NCBI GenBank assembly: GCA_016703525.1 | Contig: JADJBW010000004.1 | Coordinates: 186,001-250,000, forward strand | Reading direction: 5' to 3' | Length of the DNA: 64,000 nucleotides | Origin: Actinomycetota bacterium | GTDB taxonomy: Bacteria; Actinomycetota; Acidimicrobiia; Acidimicrobiales; Microtrichaceae | Part shown: positions 18,301 through 26,246 of the stretch, in pieces | How the letters are laid out: every line of letters starts with the position of its first letter | Numbering within the stretch: position 1 is the first letter of the stretch | Translations under genes and position numbers: made by a program | The notes under the pieces: generated by a model | What the model was told of the DNA's origin: nothing | The model's database searches: none | What the model saw: only the letters and a program-made list of their open reading frames with translations

Positions 18301-20330
18301 CGGCATCGACGGCGACGAATGTGACAGCTCGAGACGACTTCGGGGGCGGTTCGCTCCAACTGATTCCGGGCAGTTCGTCGATCGTCAACACGCGAACGGG
18401 CCACTCGGACGGCGCGTCGTTCGACGAGGCGACCGGAGAGATCGCCATTCCGACGTTCGGGCCGAACGACACCTACACGCTGTCGTACCGAGCCCGCAGA
18501 ATCTCCGCCGGCTCCTCGACGAACACTGTGGAGATCACGGGTCACCCGGGCGTCACCGACATCGACTCCGTGCCGGACAACGGCGCGCCCGGCGAGGACG
18601 ACCTGGCGACGGCCACGGCCGTCTGGCGAGAGCCGAGACTCGAATTGCGCAAGCTCGTCGAACAGACCTCTGGCAGCGGAACATACGTGGAGGCCGACGC
18701 CACGGACTCACTCGTCGGTCGGGCCGAACGCCTGCGACCGGTGAGCTTCCGCTTCGTCGTTCGGAACCTCGGCGACCTCCCGATCACCGGAACGCAGGTG
18801 CGCGATCCGCGCCTCGGAACAACATGCGACCGCTCCCTCGGCACCCTCGCCCCCCACACGGAACAGACCATCGACTGCGTGTGGCCCTACGGGTTCGACC
18901 CCGGCACCCAGGTGAACTCCGCGACCGCGACCGGAGAGGTCGTCTTGAACGGATCGACCGTGAACCTCGAATCCACCGACACGGCGACGGTCATCGTCAC
19001 CCGGCCGATCGACCTGTCGCTGTCGAAGACCGTCGATGCGGACGGCGACGCAACGTTCTCCGACACCGAAGCCGCGGTGTACGGCACACCGATCATGTAC
19101 ACGCTGACCGTCGCCAACGCGGCTGCGGCGGGCGACGCGAGCGGGGTGACCATCTCCGACGTCCTTCCACCGGGAATGTCGTTCGTGACGGCGCCGCCCG
19201 GCTTCGACATCACCACCGGCACTTGGGACATCGGGCAGCTCCCGGCGGGCGAATCGCGCACCGTGACGTTCGAGGCTCGGATCGACGACACCGCGGCGTT
19301 CGCGGCCGGTTCCGGGGCGAACACGGCAGCGGTCGCCACGGCGGACCAGCCCGACGTCGACTCGGAGCCGGGCAACGGGCCGACCGGTGAAGACGACGAG
19401 GCGGACGCGACCGTGACGGTCGAGCCCGACGACTACCTTCCCGCTTCGCTCGGCGATCGGGTGTGGCTCGACGCCGATCACGACGGCGTGCAGGACGCGT
19501 CGGAGGTCGGCGTGGCCGGCGTCACCGTCGAGTTGCTCAACGACAGCGGCGCCGTCGTCGCGACGGCCACAACCGGTCCCGACGGTCACTACCTGTTCGC
19601 AGGGCTGAATCCGGGAACGTACAGCGTGCGTTTCGTGCCCGAGACGTTGCCGTCGGGCCACTCCTTCACAAGCCCGAACACGCCGGCCTCGTCGGGCGGG
19701 GGTGCCGACATCGACAGCGACGCCGACACCGCTACCGGTCGAACGGCAACCGTGAAACTGGCTGGAGGACAGTCCGAACTCGGGATCGACGCGGGGATCC
19801 AGACCTTCACCAGCGCCGTCGTTCTGACCAAGGTCGCTCAGAACAACGCCGCCACGGGCGACACCGTCACGTGGCGGATCACGGTGACCAACGACGGTCC
19901 GGATTCCACGCAGACCGATACCTCGCTGACCGATCCCCTGGCGGGCGGGCTCGAGTTCCTCGCGGCCGAATCCGACGACGACGGCGTGGACTGCTCGTAC
20001 GACGCGTCGGCGCATGCCGTCGGCTGTGTCGTCCCTTCGGGGCTCGCGGCGAACGACACGGCTGCCATCGATGTGACCACGCGACTCGTCGCCCCGGCCG
20101 GCACGGAGATCGCCAACGAGGTGGCGGTCGTCGGCCAAGACGCCACGCGAGGTCGGGCGACGGTGACCGTCGCGACCAGCCCGCCCACCGGCGGAGCGAC
20201 CGAAGGCGACACCTCGGTGCCCGCCCTGCTCGCCTCCACCGGCGGAACGCTCGCCGCCGTCCTTGCCCTCGGTGGGGCGTTGGTCGTCGCCGGTCTGGTC
20301 ATGCGGCGCCGCCGACGTCCGGGTCGATAG
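15324..20330 (+). CDS. Large DUF11/SdrD-B-domain surface protein with LASTG wall-sorting-like signal
   Basis: From the ATG at 15324 the product has 1668 residues. It has a signal peptide (residues 1-26, ending SSAAAA), a long beta-rich region, and DUF11-type repeats with the pattern I-S-D-V-L-P-P-G and D-V-L-P (for example residues 1259-1322 and 1499-1602). An SdrD B-like module (about 1373-1492) contains the acidic loop DADHDGVQDASE expected to bind calcium. The C-terminus has LASTG (1636-1640), a hydrophobic helix and RRRRRPGR, the layout of sortase substrates, although L-A-S-T-G differs from LPXTG. It is probably a fibrous cell-surface adhesin or S-layer-like protein. The frame continues upstream to 15231, but the signal peptide fixes the start. 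Confidence 0.88.
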   Translation: MRAFRIFAVPLACAMLVAVFPSSAAAAPTWQITVSRIDGSPQPSGAPMRFRIQAQCAAVDAPECRDSVVSWPASAPSTFSMPASHPAVSSFGFDAGTATWTVDLQDAIAAGTSVEFDVVATAPNHVTPDGTPVTLDATIDASNTASATASASGAWSAQANLGIEKYLAFGPDTDALLDQPVKYYLYPCDPSWDPAEPPGHLYVEDATIVDTLPTGVQFVAASPGGSFDASANTVAWTPPGILENRNCAFEGPSDHWVEVVFPSSQFGPTSGPPARIEATNTATVTAYPIGRGGDSGARMTDTDSLLHGFSLPNPLGTHTKRAWTPYFGTQNLTFENDRASFDIDINTAAAGTTPYTFRITDPLPCLDFTPNAATQYESHALGGAPCSEPAFRPDRAIEVHLDPNYLEMASESAFVASHPTLPLHVRTGSGTWQVIDVPYSSTSIFGMLGYRITGAELATALGGAVVSDVEFNSADVGLFVKVVPFDNRTAARLTLDGNVAPDTAAFPMLDQYRVRNYGHFHISANGDETYIGAIQDSVTVVDRAPVLIAEKQVSTGDYVSLNVSSTGGPLREGEDLIVTDLLPPGVRFASLSQTYLSYGAGQWYWAPGTGFGSGTVNSTGYPELDVDIRSNLTVETIDDFAGTGRQLVRTHLRQPPTSEGWRPWVQNSSMRVSFQVTPSPMRMTYVNQMQAFPSDATSAAALQCQFGVFFPPTAANSNDPNDLDGDGVTTGDAFCQASATYVAPPSVVDVTSRKWVRGDDDAEFRPFPAIGSIGTSGGTGDFRIDLTNTGSTSLRNLVVYDVLPHIGDTGTSQSQVTSPRGSDWTAVFDGVDPATVPSGALIEYSASSTPCRDELAVPAAPFPSGCTDDWSASLPSGGTAAVRALRITMPSGTLSQLDPGEGFAIDYSVTYPAGLAPGQVAWNNFAYAADRVDTGLAILPSEPPKVGLAVPQIDLAATKSVAPTDLLVGQEADYTVTLDHQGAVSPSGVYTLPASTATNVTARDDFGGGSLQLIPGSSSIVNTRTGHSDGASFDEATGEIAIPTFGPNDTYTLSYRARRISAGSSTNTVEITGHPGVTDIDSVPDNGAPGEDDLATATAVWREPRLELRKLVEQTSGSGTYVEADATDSLVGRAERLRPVSFRFVVRNLGDLPITGTQVRDPRLGTTCDRSLGTLAPHTEQTIDCVWPYGFDPGTQVNSATATGEVVLNGSTVNLESTDTATVIVTRPIDLSLSKTVDADGDATFSDTEAAVYGTPIMYTLTVANAAAAGDASGVTISDVLPPGMSFVTAPPGFDITTGTWDIGQLPAGESRTVTFEARIDDTAAFAAGSGANTAAVATADQPDVDSEPGNGPTGEDDEADATVTVEPDDYLPASLGDRVWLDADHDGVQDASEVGVAGVTVELLNDSGAVVATATTGPDGHYLFAGLNPGTYSVRFVPETLPSGHSFTSPNTPASSGGGADIDSDADTATGRTATVKLAGGQSELGIDAGIQTFTSAVVLTKVAQNNAATGDTVTWRITVTNDGPDSTQTDTSLTDPLAGGLEFLAAESDDDGVDCSYDASAHAVGCVVPSGLAANDTAAIDVTTRLVAPAGTEIANEVAVVGQDATRGRATVTVATSPPTGGATEGDTSVPALLASTGGTLAAVLALGGALVVAGLVMRRRRRPGR

Positions 20331-20372
20331 ACGATCCGTCGGCTGCGCAGCGCGGCCGGCGCGCGGCGGCGC

Positions 20373-21062
20373 TCAGGCCCCCTCGGGGCGCTGGCCCCAC
20401 ACCTTCGAGCGCGGCCGATCGAACGTCGGGTCGACCCGGTCGCCCTGAATCGCGGCAAACGCCAAGTCGCCCCACAGTTCGAAGCCCGCCAGCGGCGCAG
20501 GCAGTCGATCGCGCGCGAACCACCCGACATCGGTGCATTCCAGGGGGTGGGGGCGCAGATCGCCGCCGACGGCGCGGCACGAGAAGACCAACGAATACAA
20601 CGGTGTCCGGCTGAATCCGCGCCGCAGCCCGTCGAACACCCCGATCAACGCATCGACCTCGACCATGATCCCGGTCTCCTCCTCGACCTCCTTCACGGCA
20701 ACCTCCGCGGGCGAGTAGCCCACGTCGGCCCACCCGGTCGGATACAGCCACACGCCCGAGTCGGACCGTTGGATCAGCAGGATCTCGCCCGCCTCGTTGC
20801 CGACCACCGCACCGACCGCCACCTTCGGCGTGACGTACCCCGCCACCCCCGACCCCACGGCCCGGAGCCATTCGTTCACGACATCGCCCGGCGCGTGCCG
20901 GCGCGTGGCCGCGGCGTGTATGTCGGCGGCCACGTGCAGGATCTCCTCGAACCGTTCGCGCTCGTACAGGCTCTCGGTGAAGCCGAGCCCGGTCCGAGCG
21001 ATCGCCGCGAGCGAGTGCGACCACCGCAGCAGATCGGCTTCGGTCAACGGATCGGAGGTCAC
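20373..21062 (-). CDS. NUDIX hydrolase with N-terminal NUDIX_N-type helical domain
   Basis: This 229-residue protein has a helical N-terminal domain (about 1-60) found in ADP-ribose pyrophosphatase-like NUDIX proteins and a NUDIX domain with the box GWADVGYSPAEVAVKEVEEETGI, of which the EVEEETG core binds metal. Compared with the consensus G-x5-E-x7-R-E-U-x-E-E-x-G-U, the first Glu is Tyr and the Arg is Lys, while the metal-binding glutamates are intact. It should hydrolyse a nucleoside diphosphate derivative; the substrate is unknown. It converges with the surface-protein gene and lies 78 bases after glnD on the same strand. Confidence 0.9.
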   Translation of the reverse strand: MTSDPLTEADLLRWSHSLAAIARTGLGFTESLYERERFEEILHVAADIHAAATRRHAPGDVVNEWLRAVGSGVAGYVTPKVAVGAVVGNEAGEILLIQRSDSGVWLYPTGWADVGYSPAEVAVKEVEEETGIMVEVDALIGVFDGLRRGFSRTPLYSLVFSCRAVGGDLRPHPLECTDVGWFARDRLPAPLAGFELWGDLAFAAIQGDRVDPTFDRPRSKVWGQRPEGA

Positions 21063-21140
21063 GCGGTCACGCTACCGGTCTCGCTCGTGGGCACGAGGTC
21101 TGCCCGAGCGGGCGAGCCGCCCGCTCCGCGGTTGCGTGGT

Positions 21141-23444
21141 CTAGAGCGGCGACTGCGACAGCACGTGCAGGAGCGCCGAGCGGATCTCCACCAGGTCGTC
21201 GGGTTTGTCGAGCTTGTTCCCGAACGCATCGTTCACGTAGAACGCGTCGACGACCTCGGCGCCGATGGTCGACACCTTCGCCCGCCGGATATCGAGGTCG
21301 AGATCGGTGAGGGCGCGGGCCAGGCGGAACAGCAACCCGACGTCGTCGGAGCCGAACACCTCGATCACGGTCGCGTCGTCGGACGCATCGTCGAGCACGC
21401 GGACGTTCGGCTCGAATGCGTGAGCGCTGATACGCGGTCGCCGGTAGCTCCGGGCGCGCTCGGCAAGCCGGGGTTCCAGCGCGAACCGGCCGACCAGCGC
21501 TCGGCGCAGGTCGCGCTCGACCTTCGTCCACGGGATCGAGTCACCGAAGGCCCACTCGACCCGGAACTCGTCCACCATCAGCCCCTCGACCGTTGCCACC
21601 GACGCGTCGAGCACGCTGAGGCCGTTGAGCGCCAGAACCCCGGCGACCCGGGAGAACAAACCCGGCCGGTCGGGGCACACGATCACCAGGCGATCGCCGT
21701 CGCCGTCCACAACGAGCTCGCGTGTCGCCAGACCGCGGGCCATCAGGTCGAGCTCGCGGTGGGTGGCGGGCTGCGGTGCGATCACGTCCGCCACATCGCC
21801 GCCGTCGAGCACGTACCGAGCTCGCGCGACCAGCTTGTCGACGAGCCCTGCCTTCCAACGGCCCCACGCCGACGGTCCGGTCGCGATCGAATCGGCCTCG
21901 GTGAGTGCGGCCAGCAGTTCGAGCCGTTCGACCGTCTCGACCCGGGCGACCGTGGTGCGGATCGTCACCGGATCGTCCAGGTCGCGCCTGGTCGCCTCGT
22001 CGGGAAGCAGCAGGTGCAGGCCCACCATGGCAACGATCGTCGCGACGTCCGCCGGCGGGAATCCGAACCGAGTCGCGGCGACGGCCGCCTGATCCTGCCC
22101 GACCACCGCGTGATCGCCCGGGGTTCCCTTGCCGATGTCGTGCAGCAGCGCGCCGACCAGCAGCAGGTCGGGTCGGGTCACCCGGTCGGTCAGCAGGGCC
22201 GCCTGCGCGACGCACTCCAGCAGGTGTCGATCGACGGTGTAGCGGTGGTAGGCGTTGCGCTGCGGCCGCGACCTGTTCGGCAGCCACTCGGGGAGGAGCC
22301 GGGTCCACAGGTCGGCGTGGTCGAGCGCCTCGATCACCTCGATCGCCGCCTGACCTCGGCCCAGCAGGTCGACCAGCAGGTCCCGGACCTCACGGGGCCA
22401 CGGCTCGGGGATCGGCGCAGCGTTGCGCAACCGCTCGATCGTGGCCGGAGCGATCCGGGCGCGCTCACGGGCTGCGGCGACGGCCACACGCAACACCGCA
22501 TCGGGGGCGGGCGTCTCGTCGCCTACCAGGCGAACCCGCCCGGCCTCGAGCGCGATTCCTCCACCGAGATCGCGTGGCTTGGGTGTCGAGCGCAGCAGCC
22601 GGCCCGATGGGAGATGGCTCACGTCGAACCACGACTCGTCCGAGGCCCAGGCGATCCGCCGAGCGGCGGCGGCGAGACGCGCCATCAGCACGTCTGCGTT
22701 CTCGTCGTCGAGTCGCGCCGCAACCGCGTCCTGCTCCTGCAGCGCCAACCGGTCGCCAAGTCGTCCCGACTCCCGGTGGAGTTCGACGCGCGCGGCAAGG
22801 ATCGCTTCCTCGTCAGCGGCGAGCACATCGGGGTGCGTGACCCCCAGGTCGGGATCGGCCGCCAGTGCCCAGCCCAGCGCGTGGACGTCGCGGAGCCCGC
22901 CCCGCCCCTCCTTCAGATCGGGTTCCAGGTCGTAGGCCACATCGCCGGAACTGCGGTGGCGGTCCGACACGGCGGCGGCGAGCGTCGCGAGGTTCCGCTT
23001 GGCCGACTTCCGCCATGTCGCGAGCGCGCGCTCGGCCAGCGTTTCGCCAAGGTCCCGATCGCCGGCGATCGTCCGGCAACTCAACAACGAGGTTGCGGTC
23101 GCGAGGTCGTCAGACGCGAGCGCCAACGAATCCGACACGGTCCGCACGGCGTGGCCGAGCTTCAGCCGCGTGTCCCAGATCGGGTACCACAACGACTGCG
23201 CCTCAGATACGTCGAGACGGCCGTCGTGCAGCAACACCAGATCGAGGTCGCTCGACGGCGTGAGCTGATGGCGGCCGTGCCCACCGGTGGCAACCAGGCA
23301 GACCCCGGAGCGACCCGAGAACACCGAGGCGAAGACCCCGGCGAGCCAGGCATCGATCAGGTCGGTGTAGGCGTCACAGAACTCGCCGCCTCGCAGGGAG
23401 GTCTGGGCGAGCAGTGCGGAGCGGTCGAGCGCAGGGGGTTCCAT
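21141..23444 (-). CDS. glnD: [Protein-PII] uridylyltransferase/uridylyl-removing enzyme
   Basis: The 767-residue product has the GlnD domain order. A nucleotidyltransferase domain carries GGHGRHQLTPSSDLDLVLL (metal-binding Asp66 and Asp68). A central HD phosphohydrolase domain carries ALLHDIGKG near residue 430. Two C-terminal ACT domains (VCPDRPGLFSRVAGVL near 585, FGSDDVGLLFRLARALT near 690) sense glutamine. In actinobacteria the homologue may adenylylate rather than uridylylate PII. The gene is downstream of glnB and amt in the usual amt-glnB-glnD operon. A 13-bp perfect hairpin separates it from glnB. Confidence 0.95.
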   Translation of the reverse strand: MEPPALDRSALLAQTSLRGGEFCDAYTDLIDAWLAGVFASVFSGRSGVCLVATGGHGRHQLTPSSDLDLVLLHDGRLDVSEAQSLWYPIWDTRLKLGHAVRTVSDSLALASDDLATATSLLSCRTIAGDRDLGETLAERALATWRKSAKRNLATLAAAVSDRHRSSGDVAYDLEPDLKEGRGGLRDVHALGWALAADPDLGVTHPDVLAADEEAILAARVELHRESGRLGDRLALQEQDAVAARLDDENADVLMARLAAAARRIAWASDESWFDVSHLPSGRLLRSTPKPRDLGGGIALEAGRVRLVGDETPAPDAVLRVAVAAARERARIAPATIERLRNAAPIPEPWPREVRDLLVDLLGRGQAAIEVIEALDHADLWTRLLPEWLPNRSRPQRNAYHRYTVDRHLLECVAQAALLTDRVTRPDLLLVGALLHDIGKGTPGDHAVVGQDQAAVAATRFGFPPADVATIVAMVGLHLLLPDEATRRDLDDPVTIRTTVARVETVERLELLAALTEADSIATGPSAWGRWKAGLVDKLVARARYVLDGGDVADVIAPQPATHRELDLMARGLATRELVVDGDGDRLVIVCPDRPGLFSRVAGVLALNGLSVLDASVATVEGLMVDEFRVEWAFGDSIPWTKVERDLRRALVGRFALEPRLAERARSYRRPRISAHAFEPNVRVLDDASDDATVIEVFGSDDVGLLFRLARALTDLDLDIRRAKVSTIGAEVVDAFYVNDAFGNKLDKPDDLVEIRSALLHVLSQSPL

Positions 23445-23455
23445 AAGGGCGAGGA

Positions 23456-23485
23456 GGACCGGCCCCGCAGCGGCGGGGCCGGTCC
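23456..23485 (-). terminator. 13-bp perfect hairpin between glnB and glnD
   Basis: Arms 23456-23468 and 23473-23485 are exact complements around a four-base loop. The hairpin lies between the glnB stop and the glnD start. There is no T-tract, so it could be a partial terminator, a Rho-dependent pause site or an mRNA-stabilising element that sets glnB above glnD. Confidence 0.6.
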
Positions 23486-23492
23486 GACGTAC

Positions 23493-23833
23493 TCAGACTG
23501 CGTCGTCGCCGCGCTCGCCGGTGCGGATGCGGACGAGGGTCGCGACGTCGGTGATCCACACCTTGCCGTCACCGATCTTCTCGGTGCGCGCCGCCGAGAC
23601 GATCGCATCGGCGACCCGCTCGGCATCCGCGTCGGAGACCACGGCCTCGACCTTGACCTTCGGCACGAAGTCGATCTTGTACTCCGCGCCTCGATACGTC
23701 TCGGTGTGGCCGCCCTGGCGGCCGAACCCCCCTGAACCTCGCTGACCGTCATCCCCTCGACGTTGATCGTCTTGAGGGCGGCCTTCACGTCGTCCAGCTT
23801 GAAGGGCTTGATGACAGCGGTGACCAGTTTCAT
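23493..23833 (-). CDS. glnB: Nitrogen regulatory protein PII, interrupted by a frameshift at a G run
   Basis: Translation from 23833 starts MKLVTAVIKPFKLDDVKAAL, the PII N-terminus, and reads normally to VSEVQG at residue 35. There a run of six G (23727-23732 as C on the plus strand) throws it out of frame. Two bases downstream the frame resumes as FGRQGGHTETYRGAEY and runs to a stop at 23493. Removing two G from the run gives exactly 112 residues, the standard PII length, with T-loop Tyr51 (the modification site) in place. It lies between amt and glnD. A sequencing indel is the likeliest explanation; a real null mutation in PII is less plausible. Confidence 0.85.
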
Positions 23834-23897
23834 GAGGAACCTTTCGGGTGCGAATCAGCGGGAGAGATGTCGATGATCGACGGGATCGGCCGGGCCA

Positions 23898-25148
23898 TCA
23901 CAGGGCTCGACCCATCGCACGTTCACCGTAGTTGTACGCCGTCTCGGCATGTTCCACGACGTCGAGGCCTTCGCTCTCGACCTCGGGGCTGACCCGCAGC
24001 CCGATCGTGGCGTCGAGCGCCTTGGCGATCGCGAAGGTCACGATGAACGAGAACACGATCGTGACGCCGTTGGCGAGCAGTTGCTCGCCGAGCAACCCGA
24101 CACCGCCGCCGAAGAAGAGCCCGGCCTTGAAGTCGAGACCGAAGCCCTTCGGGTCGGCGAAGAAGCCGATGAGGAGCGACCCCACGAGCCCGCCGACGAA
24201 GTGCACACCGACCACGTCGAGCGCATCGTCGAAGCCGAGCTTGAACTTGATCGACACGGCGAACGAGCAGACCGCGCCGGCGATCATGCCGATGGCCACC
24301 GCCGACATCGTCGTGACAAACCCACAGCCGGGCGTGATGGCCACCAGGCCGGCGACCACGCCCGACGCCACACCCAGGTTGGTGAAGTGCCCGTCGCGCA
24401 CCTTCTCGACGATCGCCCATGCGAGGCCGGCGGCGGCCGAAGCGAGGAAGGTGTTGATGAAGGCTTGGACGCCGCGACCGTCGGCCGCGAGCGCCGAGCC
24501 GGCGTTGAAGCCGAACCAGCCGAACCACAGGATGCCGGTGCCCAGCATGACCAGCGGCATCGAGTGCGGCGGAGCGCCCTCGCCCGGCCATCCCTTGCGC
24601 TTCCCGAGCACCAGGATCACGGCCAGTGCAGCGATACCTGCGTTCACGTGGATGGACGTTCCGCCCGCGTAGTCGAGCGAGCCGCGCGTCAGCAGCCAAC
24701 CGTTGGGCGCGAACACCCAGTAGGTCACCGGCACATAGACCAGCAGCAGCCACAGCGGCACGAACACCGCCCAGGCGGCGAACTTCATCCGGTCCGCGAC
24801 CGCACCCGAGATGAGCGCCGGCGTGATCGCGGCGAACGTTGCCAGGAAGATCATCACCAGCGGGGAATTCGGAACGGCCAACGACGCCGCGTCGAACCCG
24901 CGACCGAAGGCGTACTCGAGGTTGCCGATGAACGACCCGCTGCCCCCGAACGCCAGCGAGTACGCCCCCAGTACCCAGAGCAGCGGCACCACGAGCAGGC
25001 ACCAGAAGTTCATCATCAACATGTTGAGGACGTTCTTGCCCCGAGCCATGCCCCCGTAGAAAAAGGCCAGGCCGGGGGTCATGAAGAGCACGAGCGCCGC
25101 GGAAACCAGCACCCAGGCTGCATTTCCGGTGTCCAGTGTCCCGAGCAT
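23898..25148 (-). CDS. amt: Ammonium transporter
   Basis: About 416 residues with eleven predicted membrane helices. Family landmarks are MTPGLAFFYGGMARGKNVLNML near the N-terminus, the FNAGSALAADG segment and the pore region ending GVHFVGGLVGSLL. It moves ammonium/ammonia into the cell. ATG 25148 is chosen because AAGGAG (complement 25155-25160) lies six bases upstream; the frame opens to 25199. It is the first gene of amt-glnB-glnD and has a GlnR-like site upstream. PII normally gates this channel, which fits the operon. Confidence 0.95.
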   Translation of the reverse strand: MLGTLDTGNAAWVLVSAALVLFMTPGLAFFYGGMARGKNVLNMLMMNFWCLLVVPLLWVLGAYSLAFGGSGSFIGNLEYAFGRGFDAASLAVPNSPLVMIFLATFAAITPALISGAVADRMKFAAWAVFVPLWLLLVYVPVTYWVFAPNGWLLTRGSLDYAGGTSIHVNAGIAALAVILVLGKRKGWPGEGAPPHSMPLVMLGTGILWFGWFGFNAGSALAADGRGVQAFINTFLASAAAGLAWAIVEKVRDGHFTNLGVASGVVAGLVAITPGCGFVTTMSAVAIGMIAGAVCSFAVSIKFKLGFDDALDVVGVHFVGGLVGSLLIGFFADPKGFGLDFKAGLFFGGGVGLLGEQLLANGVTIVFSFIVTFAIAKALDATIGLRVSPEVESEGLDVVEHAETAYNYGERAMGRAL

Positions 25149-25213
25149 CGTCATCTCCTTCGTTCCGGCGCCCGCAGGCGCCACTCGGCTGGTCGGCACC
25201 GTAGGAACGCAGT

Positions 25214-25229
25214 GTTTCGGCAGTGTTTC
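25214..25229 (-). promoter_or_regulatory. GlnR-box-like direct repeat upstream of amt
   Basis: On the minus strand GAAAC, six bases, then GAAAC appear 66-81 bases before the amt start codon. Actinobacterial GlnR sites are described as GTNAC-n6-GAAAC half-sites with the same spacing, and amt-glnB-glnD is a classic target. The first half-site is GAAAC rather than GTNAC, so the match is good but not perfect. Confidence 0.55.
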
Positions 25230-25329
25230 CGAACTGCTTCAAGTCGGTGATTCCGAGTACACCGCGTTTGATGCTGCGCTCGTCGAATGGTCACCTTCGT
25301 CGCCGTCCGTCGGCGCGAGACTCGGGTGC

Positions 25330-25515
25330 ATGAGCGCCCGAACCGAGTGCCGGCACTACGCCTCGCGAACGATCGCACCCCAGGAGATCGTCCAGCGATG
25401 CCGGCTCGATGTGGCGGGCAGCGTGCCCTTCGCATGCCCCGCCGACTGCGTGTTCTTCGAGCCGCGTTCCATCAGCGACGCCGGATGGGGCGGCCCCAGC
25501 GGCCCTCCCGCCTGA
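25330..25515 (+). CDS. Small Cys-rich conserved protein
   Basis: The 61-residue product MSARTECRHYASRTIAPQEI... contains four cysteines (ECRHY, QRCRLD, FACPAD, ADC) arranged in two pairs that could bind a metal such as zinc, and ends in a Gly-Pro-rich tail. It resembles short Cys-rich proteins found in other acidimicrobial genomes, from memory rather than a search. There is no clear ribosome binding site. It runs divergently from amt and ends 150 bases before a convergent gene. Confidence 0.55.
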   Translation: MSARTECRHYASRTIAPQEIVQRCRLDVAGSVPFACPADCVFFEPRSISDAGWGGPSGPPA

Positions 25516-25587
25516 CGCCAGCGCAGGTGGGCAGCCGTGCGTTCCACTGGGCGAATCCCCCGAGGTAACACCGGACCCGTCCAGTTC

Positions 25588-25656
25588 GGGGGGCGCAAGG
25601 GGCGTAGGGGGTGCAGGGGGCGGAGGGAGCTCGAGGCGCAGGGGGACTGGCCGGGG
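25588..25656 (+). repeat. G-run tract able to form a G-quadruplex
   Basis: Five runs of four to six G separated by three to five bases occupy 25588-25620, with further runs to 25656, between two convergent 3' ends. The repeated unit is roughly GGGGG followed by a short C/T/A linker. It meets the usual G4+ definition of a quadruplex motif on the plus strand. It may act as a transcription block; homopolymer errors are also possible here. Confidence 0.5.
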
Positions 25657-25661
25657 AACTG

Positions 25662-26129
25662 CTACCGGTGACGCCGTCGATGGACGAACGCCTTCGCCGC
25701 CCCCCACCGCAGCCCCGCATCGACCACGTCCGGTCCGAGGTCGGCCCACGTCACCGGCCCGAGGCCCCAGCGATCATCGGACGCCGCCGTGCCCGGCTCC
25801 GCGTCGGGAACCCCCGCCCGGGCGAACTCGTCTCGAAACACGGCCGTCGCCCGGCGAAGCACGCTCAACGGCGTATCGCGCTGAGCGTCCACGTCGGATC
25901 GGAGCAGGTCGGTCAGGTCGGGAACGGCCACGGCCCGGTAGGCAACGACGAGGCGCTGCATGGCATCGGCGGTCAGCGGCGCGCTGGCGACCTGCGCGAT
26001 CGCCTCGCCGCACACCCCGGCGACCCATCGGTCGAGTGCGGCGTCGATCGAGCGGACCAGCTCGTCGCCGCACTGCACCAAGAGCGCATCGTCCTCGTCG
26101 GGGCGGGGAGCGTCGCTCGAATCGGGCAC
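25662..26129 (-). CDS. Hypothetical protein, all-helical
   Basis: A 155-residue acidic protein, predicted mostly helical, beginning MPDSSDAPRPDEDDALLVQCG and ending with a basic VHRRRHR tail. There is no signal peptide, membrane segment or recognised motif. The segment WGLGPVTWADLGPDVVDAGLRW may be a conserved C-terminal element. Codon use matches the neighbours, which supports it as a real gene. It is divergent from the substrate-binding lipoprotein gene, 117 bases away. Confidence 0.7.
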   Translation of the reverse strand: MPDSSDAPRPDEDDALLVQCGDELVRSIDAALDRWVAGVCGEAIAQVASAPLTADAMQRLVVAYRAVAVPDLTDLLRSDVDAQRDTPLSVLRRATAVFRDEFARAGVPDAEPGTAASDDRWGLGPVTWADLGPDVVDAGLRWGAAKAFVHRRRHR

Positions 26130-26246
26130 CGCGCGAGGCTACGTGAGCAACCGACGGGCCGAAGGCCTCCCCACCACCAGCGAGCGCGCGATCCACGAGT
26201 CGGAGGGCACCGACCGACGTTCGCCTTCGGGCAATACAGTGGTGCG

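Noticed and set aside
23727..23732. Programmed ribosomal frameshift in glnB
   Set aside because: No PII is known to need frameshifting, and the run lacks a typical slippery site and stimulatory structure. A base-call error fits better.
20547..23735. A 1062-residue open frame on the plus strand
   Set aside because: It lies antisense to the NUDIX, glnD and glnB genes, has no recognised domain and shows the Arg/Pro/His-rich composition expected from high-GC antisense frames.
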